From contig JAJUPC010000221.1 in NCBI GenBank assembly GCA_023614405.1, positions 310,001 through 374,000 on the forward strand: 64,000 nt of DNA, written 5' to 3'. Source of the stretch: Avena insularis (Eukaryota; Streptophyta; Magnoliopsida; Poales; Poaceae). Made by a program: the position numbers and the translations under genes. Under the pieces are notes generated by a model, which was not told where the DNA came from, searched no databases, and saw only the letters and a program-made list of their open reading frames with translations. This document shows positions 53,857-64,000 of this stretch, piece after piece (position 1 is the first letter of the stretch; every line of letters starts with the position of its first letter).

Positions 53857-56800
53857 TGTAGCATCCCAATTGTCTAACAATTGTAATGCTACTTGGTCTA
53901 GTAATATAATGGCTACTTCAAATATATAATTGTTGCATCATCATTATATCATGCTCATGTCATCATGCCACCTTGCATTTGAGCATCATACAAAACCCTT
54001 TTTGATTTGGTTCTTCTCTCATATGCATTGTAAATTGTATTTGCCTCTTGATATTGTATTTGGTTCTTGATATATTGTTTAATGCCCAAGTTGAGTTGGG
54101 GGCATATCTTTTATTCCACTCCACCACCCTTTCTTTTCACCACCTTATAAATTCCACCATCCAACTAAATATGAGCTTTGCATTTTATTTGAGTTACCTC
54201 TAGTTCATGTGGGTTGGGATGGATCCAATTCTTGTCCACATGCTCTCATCTTAGCATCATGTTGTTTTCACATCATTGATATATGAGAGCCACATGGCCA
54301 CCTTTGCATGCCTTGTGAGTGGAACCTTTCTCCTAGCTTCCATATGGTTTATCATGGAATTATGCTCATGTTGGAATATTTTGGGACTATTGATCATCTA
54401 GTGGAACATACACACTAGCATGTCCCATTCTATTTCAAACATGGCTATCTCCATCTATTCCACTTGGAATTATTTCTAGATTCCTTTGCTTGGGCCTTAC
54501 TCCAATTTTGGGAATGCATAATAATAATGCCATGTAATAACATTGTTTTCACAAGAATCAACATGGCATTAAATATTTGCATGGGCCATGCAAGTACCAC
54601 CTTTTGCTTGTCATTTGGTTTTACTTGTTTTTGGTGGGATCATGCCATCTCTCATCTACCTCTCTCTCTTTTAGCTTGATCTTATTTGATCATGCTTAAA
54701 CCACCTCACCCTCTCTTTTCCTTGTCTAGTTCTTGCTTGATCTAGTTTGGAGCATGCATACTCCTAAAACCCTAGCTCTCACCCCCTCTCTCTCTAACCC
54801 TCTATCTAAGTTCCCTCTAATCACCACCCCATCATCACCTTACCCCTCTACCCCACTCTCCCAACCACCCCAACAAACCAAACCACACACCCCCTTTAAG
54901 CTAAACCCTAGCTCCTCCCTAATCCCCTCTCTCTCACCACATGGTCACCTGGCCCCACCCATTTCGCCCCCACCACCCCAACCCTAGCTCCCAACCTAGC
55001 TCAAACCCGAGCCTAGCTCTAACCTACCCGAGGCTACCCCCCTCCTCTCTCTAGCTCCCTCTCTCTCTGCCAAGGACCACCCGAGCCTGCCCCTGCCTCC
55101 CTGGCCTCGCCCTCTGGCCCCACCTGGACGTCACCTGCATGCCCCTGCCCTGCCTGCCCGACCAAGCACGTGAAGAAGGAGAGGAGGAAAAGGGGCACCG
55201 AGGCCACCTTTTCCCCATCTACCTGCTCCCCACGGCATCCTCCCTCCCTCTGCCTTATCTCCTCCCCCACGGCTCTCCTCTGCTCGCCCAGATCCGCCCC
55301 ATAGCCTCCCCTCTCGCCCTCCTTTTCCACCACCACCGTCTACACCTTGCCGCCAAAACCTCAGCCTCCACCGCGCCCGGCCGATCCAGCCAGCGTGGCC
55401 GTCGTGGAAGTGGTCGAGGACGTTCCTATGCTTCCCCTGCATCGTCCCGTACCCGCCGTCGAGGAGGAGAAGGACCGGAGCCGCCAGAACCAGCGCGAGG
55501 CCGACGCGAAACCCTAGCCGGCCGTCTGTCTACGTCCTCGTCGATCGCCAGCGCCTCAAGCCGAACCGACCACGTCGACACACTCCCGGTGAGCTCCCCA
55601 ACCCCCCAGACATCCTCGTCGTCGCCGTCTCGCGCTAGATTCGCCGGACGTTTCGTCGTGCACGCTCTGTGCGCCGGCGAGCGCAGCGTCGACTCGCTCC
55701 CCGCGTCGCGCTAAACCCTAGCTAGGCCCCGCTCGCCCTCCTAGCACCAACCCGCCGCTAGCCGCACTGGTTCGCCACCCGGTAGCGCCGCCAGTCCACA
55801 GTTCGAGCCCGTGCGCGCGCATGCTGCTGTGCACCGATCTGTCGACAGACAGATTCAGAGGAAGAAGCACAGTGTCGCGGGCGACGTTTTGCCGAAAACC
55901 CCCTGCCTTTCTTTATGCATCAACCCGCGGTACCTTTTGGGCCCACCGTCACCAAGGCCGCTTTGCAAAGAACCCCGGCCTCTAGAAAACTCAACCCGCG
56001 CTCCTTGGCCCCATCCGCGATTGCATCTTTCGCCCACTTCGCGTGGACCAGCGTGGTCGATGGCCCCATCATTCGCTTGAGCTAGAACAGGTGGTGCAAA
56101 ACATTTTCACTTGCTGTGGAATCCAGTCAACTGGCCCCACATGGCGTCTGTGGCTAAGTTTGAGTGGGTGAGAAAAGTTTCATTTAAGTCATTTTAATTC
56201 ATACTTATTTCAAATTAATTCAAATTGAAAATTAAATCTGTTTTTAATTATCTTTTGAAATATAAATCCATTTAATGCAAATAATATATGTTTTCAAATC
56301 AGAAAAATGTGAGGATTTCAAATATGCAATCCAAACTATATTTGGAACACTTTAAAATTCCAAGTTGGTTTAATTACAATAAAATGCCCTTTTCACTAAT
56401 TAATTAATAACTTTAGTTTTATAACTCCAAATTTAATAAATAATATGTCTAAAATGATTAGCTCGACGAGACCTTTCTGTTTATGCATTCCATGGTTTGA
56501 TTTGAAGCATGCATCATATAAATATAATGTATACAGCAACTAATCTGAGCATAAAATGGGGCCAAAACTAAATAAAATGCTTTATTATTGTATTCCACAC
56601 CTCACCCATGCCATGCTACTTTATTGCTATGCAAATTGTGCATCCTTCATCATGGCATGATTGTTTGCTTGTCGCATTTATTCATATGCTTGTGCACTTT
56701 ATTTATGTTGGCCCTTGTTTGTTTGGTCCTTCTTGAATAGATCTTTGACGAGGGAGATATCAAGAGAACCAGGAGCACTACCCAGATCCATCCCTTGCTT

Positions 56801-58514
56801 CAACTGAGCTGCCAGGCAAGCACTACCACATGCTTGCATACATATAGTACCCATTGCCTCTATCTTATTCTTGCATCATTGAGTCGCGATTGCATTAAAC
56901 TGAATCCTAAGTACTGCATAGCCTTTACTTTTAAACCCCACCGAAGCTTGTTCCTCCATCCCATGAGCCATTACTACAGGAGTTGTTTGAGCCATGCAGT
57001 CGTGAAACAACATGTGTAGGGTATGTGAGTGTCTGGTGGATAACGAGGTACCTAAACAACTTAACACAGTAGTAATGGGATAATTAATGAAAGTGGCATC
57101 GGTGAGCCATATTAAGCTATTTGGTTTTCAGGCTCACTTGTGTCCGTGGGACCCAGTACTTGATTCTGTTCCTTGATTATTCATGCTATCCACATCCGGA
57201 GGCTTATGAACCCCACAGGCGAGCTTGATTCATTCTTATTTCTTGGGGCCACAAACTAGTTTGAGGTTTTATTTACTATCTGTACTTATGCCATGCTTTC
57301 TTGCTTTATTTAAAATTGTGCGAGAGCAGCACCTTTGTCTTTAGGAGAAGCGGAGTGTTTTCAGTGTCGACAAGCCCAGTCACATTTTCGGGTTCCCGAT
57401 CGTTCACAGCCATTGACGCAAACCTTGAGGCCGTCTGGTCGGCTAACCGTTGCGGGTAGCTCAATGGGGTGGCCCCTGAAATATTTCGAATCCTGTAATT
57501 GCTTTGTCGTGGCGCCTCGTTGGGTTTTGATTTGGTTTTTCGAGGCATATCGGTGTGTGTTGCTATTTGTGCACCCTGCGGTAAAACTTTCTAAGCCGTG
57601 TCCGTGGTTATGGACGACTTGGAGCACAGTTTCTCGATCATATACAAGCATAACTAAAGTACCGCTTTTAATCTGACTAGACTAGGTACATGAATAGTAA
57701 ATAGCATATCAATCATGGAATGTTTAATAAAGCGCCAGCGGATGGGGGTTGTTCGTCCGCTTCCTCGTCGGTAAGCGAGGAGAGGATGGATCTGTGGATA
57801 TTACCCTTTTAAACTGTTATAACTGTTGTTTTTAATTCACGGACATCCGTCTATCTCTGGTTAGGCGGATGTTAGCGAGTATCTATAGAATTATTAGGGT
57901 TTATCTTTTGCTGCAATTCGTCACCCAGGTTGTGTCCTTTAGAGGCATAAAGACTTGCCGAGTACCCTAGGGTCTCACGATAAATTATTTGGTTCGGATG
58001 AGCAGTACACTCACAAGATGGATCTTGGTTGGAAGAGACAGACGATATGGGCAGCGATCATTCGGTGTAGAGATTCCTAAGCGGGGATCCGTGAGATCTG
58101 TGGCGGATGTGCTTATTTATGGGGCATCTTATGCCGATTTGCTTCTTATCCGTACTCGGATTTTGTCTTCCACTTCCGCTTGATACTCTGTTGATTGATG
58201 TATGAGGAGATATCCTAAACTATTATATCTATCTAGGATATTTGGATCTTGCCGTATGGCGTTGCTATATTTCCTTTCTTTTAGATGGAATGGCTCTGAT
58301 GTACTATTGTATGGTGGCTTGCATACATACTCATTTGTGTATGTAGTTGATCCCTTCGCCTGCCGATTCTTGCCGTTCTTGTCCCGATGTTTGGAAATGG
58401 TTGGGACGGCCGAAAGGTCTACCTGTGAGTGGCATTTGGGCCCCACCGTACTATTTCAACCATTTCTGATCATCCAGGCTTGTACTAGGAGCGTAATTCA
58501 CCGAGGTAGTTACA
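53857..58514 (+). repeat. Right LTR of the C/D composite (3' LTR of D, 4658 bp, uninterrupted)
   Basis: Starts TGTAGCATCCC and ends GTAGTTACA, followed by satellite CCATGACACTGG. It preserves the site where B inserted in the sister LTR (about 56641). It contains the terminal palindrome (53858-53892), TATA box (54143-54152), pyrimidine-rich and GC-rich leader (54700-55830) and AT-rich section (56160-56450). Frames at 54733-56080 are chance in C-rich or GC-rich sequence; no gene is seen. Confidence 0.94.
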
Positions 58515-61500
58515 CCATGACACTGGTGGATCCATATGTGGTTTGTGAAAAGAACACATATGCAATGACTCTAGTGCTAGTTTTAGTATAAGAACACACA
58601 TGAAATGACTCTAGTGGGTCCATATGTGGTTTGTGAAGAGAACACACATGCAATGACTCTAGTGGATCCATATGTGGTTTGTGGAAAAGAACACACATGC
58701 AATGACCACTGGTTGATCCATATGTGGTTTGTGGAAAGAACACACATGCAATGACACTGGTTGATCAATGTGACGTTTGTGGAAAGAACACACATGCAAT
58801 GACTCTAGTGCTGGTTTTAGTATAAGAACACACATGCAATGACTCTAGTGCTAGTTTTAGTATAACAACACACATGCAATCACACTGGTTGATCCATATG
58901 TGGTTTGTGGAAAGAACACACATGCAATGACTCATGGGGATCCTTGTGTGGTTTGTGGAAAGAACACACATGCAATGACACTGGTTGATCCATATGTGGT
59001 TTGAGGAAAGAACACACATGCAATGACTCAGGGGGATCCATGTGTGGTTTGTGGAAAGAACACACATGTAATGACCACTGGTCGATCCATGTGTGGTTTG
59101 TGGAAAGAACACACATGCCATGACACTGGTGGATCCATATGTGGTTTGAGAAAAGAACACACATGCAATGACTCTAGTGTTGGTTTAGTATAAGAACACA
59201 CATGCAATGACTCTAGTGGGTCCATATGTGGTTTGTGAAAAGAACACAATGCAATGAATCTAGTGGATCCATATGTGGTTGGTGGAAAAGAACACACATG
59301 CAATGACCACTGGGTGATCCATAAGTGGTTTGTGGAAAGAAGACACATGCAATGACACTGGTGGATCCAAATGTCGTTCATGACAGGAACACACATGCAA
59401 TGACTCTAGTGGATACATATGTGGTTTGAGGGAAGAACACACATGCAATGAACTTTAGTGGATACATATGTGGTTTGTGGAAAAGAACACACATACAATG
59501 ACCACTGGTTGATCCATAAGTGGTTTGTGGAAAGAACACACATGAAGTGAACACTGGCTGATCCATGTGTGGTTTGTGGAAAGAACACACATGCAATGAA
59601 TCAGGGGGATCCATGTGTGGTTTGTGGAAAGAACACACATGCAATGACCACCGGTCGATCCATTTGTGTTTTGTGGAAAGAACACACATGCCATGACACT
59701 GGTGCATCCATATGTGGTTTGTGAAAAGAACACACATGCAATGACTCTAGTGCTAGTTTTAGTATAAGAACACACATGAAATGACTCTAGTGGGTCCATA
59801 TGTGGTTTGTGAAGAGAACACACATGCAATGACTCTAGTGGATCCATATGTGGTTTGTGGAAAAGAACACACATGCAATGACCACTGGTTGATCCATATG
59901 TGGTTTGTGGAAAGACCACACATGCAATGACACTGGTTGATCAATGTGTCGTCTGTGGAAAGAACACACATGCAATGACTCTAGTGCTGGTTTTAGTATA
60001 AGAACACACATGCAATGACTCTAGTGCTAGTTTTAGTATAACAACACACATGCAATCACACTGGTTGATCCATATGTGGTTTGTGGAAATAACACACATG
60101 CAATGACTCATGGGGATCCTTGTGTGGTTTGTGGAAAGAACACACATGCAATGACACTGGTTGATCCATATGTGGTTTGTGGAAAGAACACACATGCAAT
60201 GACTCAGGGGATCCATGTGTGGTTTGTGGAAAGAACACACATGTAATGACCACTGGTCGATCCATGTGTGGTTTGTGGAAAGAACACACATGCCATGACA
60301 CTGGTGGATCCATATGTGGTTTGAGAAAAGAACACACATGCAATGACTCTAGTGTTGGTTTAGTATAAGAACACACATGCAATGACTCTAGTGGGTCCAT
60401 ATGTGGTTTGTGAAAAGAACACAATGCAATGAATCTAGTGGATCCATATGTGGTTGGTGGAAAAGAACACACATGCAATGACCACTGGGTGATCCATAAG
60501 TGGTTTGTGGAAAGAAGACACATGCAATGACACTGGTGGATCCAAATGTCGTTCATGACAGAACACATGCAATGACTCTAGTGGATACATATGTGGTTTG
60601 AGGGAAGAACACACATGCAATGAACTTTAGTGGATACATATGTGGTTTGTGGAAAAGAACACACATACAATGACCACTGGTTGATCCATAAGTGGTTTGT
60701 GGAAAGACACACATGAAGTGAACACTGGTTGATCCATGTGTGGTTTGTGGAAAGAACACACATGCAATGAATCAGGGGGATCCATGTGTGGTTTGTGGAA
60801 AGAACACACATGCAATGACCACCGGTCGATCCATTTGTGTTTTGTGGAAAGAACACACATGCCATGACACTGGTGCATCCATATGTGGTTTGTGAAAAGA
60901 ACACACATGCAATGACTCTAGTGCTAGTTTTAGTATAAGAACACACATGAAATGACTCTAGTGGGTCCATATGTGGTTTGTGAAGAGAACACACATGCAA
61001 TGACTCTAGTGGATCCATATGTGGTTTGTGGAAAAGAACACACATGCAATGACCACTGGTTGATCCATATGTGGTTTGTGGAAAGACCACACATGCAATG
61101 ACACTGGTTGATCAATGTGTCGTCTGTGGAAAGAACACACATGCAATGACTCTAGTGCTGGTTTTAGTATAAGAACACACATGCAATGACTCTAGTGCTA
61201 GTTTTAGTATAACAACACACATGCAATCACACTGGTTGATCCATATGTGGTTTGTGGAAAGAACACACATGCAATGACTCATGGGGATCCTTGTGTGGTT
61301 TGTGGAAAGAACACACATGCAATGACACTGGTTGATCCATATGTAGTTTGTGGAAAGAACACACATGCAATGACTCAGGGGGATCCATGTGTGGTTTGTG
61401 GAAAGAACACACATGTAATGACCACTGGTCGATCCATGTGTGGTTTGTGGAAAGAACACACATGCCATGACACTGGTGGATCCATATGTGGTTTGAGAAA

Positions 61501-64000
61501 AGAACACACATGCAATGACTCTAGTGTTGGTTTAGTATAAGAACACACATGCAATGACTCTAGTGGGTCCATATGTGGTTTGTGAAAAGAACACAATGCA
61601 ATGACTCTAGTGGATCCATATGTGGTTTGTGGAAAAGAACACACATGCAGTGACCACTCGGTGATCCATAAGTGGTTTGTGGAAAGAAGACACATGCAAT
61701 GACACTGGTGGATCCAAATGTCTTTCATGACAGGAACACACTTGCAATGACTCTAGTGGATACATATGTGGTTTGAGGGAAGAACACACATGCAATGAAC
61801 TCTAGTGGATATATATGTGGTTTGTGGAAAAGAACACACATACAATGACCACTGGTTGATCCATAAGTGGTTTGTGGAAAGAACACACATGAAGTGAACA
61901 CTAGTTGAACCATGTGTGGTTTGTGGAAAGAACACACATGCAATGACGACTGGTCGATCCATGTGTGGTTTGTGGAAAGAACACACATGCAATGACGCTG
62001 GTGGATACATATGTGGTTTGTGAAAAGAACACACATGCAATGACTCTAGTGCTGGTTTTAGCATAAGAACACACATGTAATGACTCTAGTGGGTCCATAT
62101 GTGGTTTGTGAAAAGGACACACTGCAATGACTCTAGTGGATCCATATGTGGTTTGTGGAAAAGAACACACATGAAATGACCACTGGTTTATCCATATGTG
62201 GTTTGCGGAAAGAACACTCATGCAATGACACTGGTTGATCCATGTGTGGTTTGTGGAAACAACACACATGCAATGACTCTAGTGCTGGTTTTAGTATAAG
62301 AACACACATGCAATGTCTCTAGTGCTGGTTTTAGTATAAGAACACACATGCAATGACACTGGTTGATCCATATGTGGTTTATGGAAAGAACACACATGCA
62401 ATGACTCAGGGGGATCCATGTGTGGTTTCTGGAAAGAACACACATGCAATGACCACTGGTCGATCCATGTGTGTTTTGTGGAAAGAACACACATGCAATG
62501 ACACTGGTGGATCCATATGTGGTTTGTGAAAAGAACACACATGCAATGACTCTAGTGCTAGTTTTAGTATAAGAACACACATGCAATGACTCTAGTGGGT
62601 CCATATGTGGTTTGTGAAAAGAACACACATGCAATGACTCTAGTGGATCCATATGTGGTTTGTGGAAAAGAACACACATGCAATGACTCTAGTGCTGGTT
62701 TTAGTATAAGAACACACATGCAATGACTCTAGTGTTGGTTTTAGTATAAGAACACACATGCAATGACTCTAGTGGGTCCATATGTGGTTTGTGAAAAGAA
62801 CACACATGCAATGACTCTAGTGGATCCATATGTGGTTTATGGAAAAGAACACATATGCAATGACCACTGGTTGACCCATAAGTGGTTTGTGGAAAGAACA
62901 CACATGCAGTGAGCACTGGTTGATCCATGTGTGGTTTGTGGACAGAACACACATGCAATGACTAAGGGGGATCCATGTGTTGTTTGTGGAAAGAACACAC
63001 ATGCAATGACTCAGGGGGACCCATGTGTGGTTTGTGGAAAGAACACACATGCAATGACCACTAGTGGATCCATGTGTGGTTTGGGGAAAGAACACACATG
63101 CAATGACTCTAGTGCTGTTTTTAGTATAACAACACACATGCAATGACTCTAGTGCTGGTTTTAGTATAGGAACACACATGCAATGACTCTAGTGTTGGTT
63201 TTAGTATAATAACACACATGCAATGACTCTAGTGGGTCCATATTTGGTTTGTGAAAAGAACAAACATGCAATGACTCTAGTGGATCCATATGTCGTTTGT
63301 CGAAAAGAACACACATGCAATGACCACTTGTTGATCCATATGTGGTTTGTGGAAAGAACACACATGCAATGACGACTGGTCGATCCATATGTGGTTTTTG
63401 AAAAGAACGCACATGCAATGAATCTAATGCTGGTTTTAGTATAAGAACACAGATGCAATGACTCTAGTGTTTGTTTTAGTATGAGAACACACATGCAATG
63501 ACTCTAGTGGGTCCATAAATGGTTTGTGAAAAGAACACACATGCAATGACTCTAGTGGATACATATGTGGTTTGTGGAAAAGAACACACGTGCAATGACC
63601 ACTGGTTGATCCATAAGTGGTTTGTGGAAAGAACACACATGAAGTGAACACTGGTTGATCCATGTGTGGTTTGTGGAAAGAACACACATGCAATGACTCA
63701 GGGGGATCCATGTGTGGTTTGTGGAAAGAACACACATGCAATGACCACTGGTCGATCCATGTGTGTTTTGTGGAAAGAACACACATGCCATGACACTGGT
63801 GGATCCATATGTGGTTTGTGAAAAGAACACACATGCAATGACTCTAGTGCTAGTTTTAGTATAAGAACACACATGAAATGACTCTAGTGGGTCCATATGT
63901 TGTTTGTGAAGAGAACACACATGCAATGACTCTAGTGGATCCATATGTGGTTTGTGGAAAAGAACACACATGCAATGACCACTGGTTGCTCCATATGTGG
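58515..64000. repeat. Satellite array, right block (continues past the window)
   Basis: Same 48/40-bp units as the left block, about 115 of them. Higher-order repeats of 1.17 kb are clear: marker TTCATGACA at 59377, 60552 and 61724 (spacings 1175 and 1172). From about 62220 the unit order follows that at about 22100-24000 in the left block. All frames here are 16-residue repeat artefacts. Confidence 0.96.

Larger units (their letters stand above)
28692..58514 (+). mobile_element. C/D composite: pol fragment - LTR - full internal region - LTR of one Ty3/gypsy family
   Basis: Copy C gives protease to chromodomain (28692-31976). It is followed by its 3' LTR (32014-34765 plus 46669-48547), which also serves as 5' LTR of copy D, whose primer site starts at 48550. 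D has gag and pol (49425-53818) and its own 3' LTR (53857-58514). C and D pol are almost the same sequence. The left LTR and gag of C are missing; the satellite joins directly into the protease codons. Element B sits inside the middle LTR. RT carries YLDD and the family is clearly different from A/B. Confidence 0.9.

Overview
This window is repeat-dense nuclear DNA of a plant, most likely a grass. I infer the taxon from the type of LTR-retrotransposon present: Ty3/gypsy elements with a chromodomain, initiator-Met-tRNA primer sites and LTRs of 2.5-4.7 kb that start with TGTAACA, TGTAGCA or TGTGGCA. The exact lineage (Tekay/Del-like) and species are not settled. I see no host protein gene, tRNA, rRNA or CRISPR array. 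Almost every base belongs to one of four retrotransposon insertions or to a minisatellite-type satellite.

Layout. (1) Element A, 1-19613, minus strand: 3' LTR cut by the window start (1-1275), pol (about 1295-4640), gag (4616-5709), two extra open reading frames upstream of gag (orf0b 5942-6727 and orf0a 6922-7428), primer binding site at 7555-7565, then the 5' LTR (7568-8333 and 17179-19613). (2) That 5' LTR is split by a non-coding LARD-type element, 8334-17173, with two LTRs of about 4.0 kb, an internal part of only 0.8 kb and a perfect 5-bp target duplication TTATT. (3) A satellite of about 48 bp (with a 40-bp variant) fills 19614-28694. (4) A composite of a second gypsy family, plus strand, fills 28692-58514 in the order pol fragment (copy C) - LTR - complete internal region (copy D) - LTR. 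(5) Its middle LTR (32014-48547) is split by element B, 34766-46663, minus strand, same family as A, with target duplication ATCCT. (6) The satellite resumes at 58515 and runs past the window end.

History read from the nesting: the satellite array was there first. Element A and the C/D family landed in it. The C/D copies then acquired the three-LTR form and lost their left end by a microhomology join to the satellite. B inserted in the middle C/D LTR and the LARD inserted in the A LTR. The LARD shares its U5 half with the C/D LTR and has the same kind of primer site, so a C/D-like element is its likely source of proteins.

The most interesting items are the unusual 5' region of the A/B family (an 18-codon frame starting in the primer site, two extra reading frames, intron-like spacers whose AG abuts each ATG), the gag stop with pol in the +1 frame conserved in both A and B, the two-level higher-order satellite with an 8-bp dyad in many monomers, and a short hairpin just before the polypurine tract shared by all five elements including the LARD. 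A strong caveat: many frameshifts between copies sit at CAG/CTG sites, which looks like consensus error at CHG-methylated cytosines, so broken frames are not all real.
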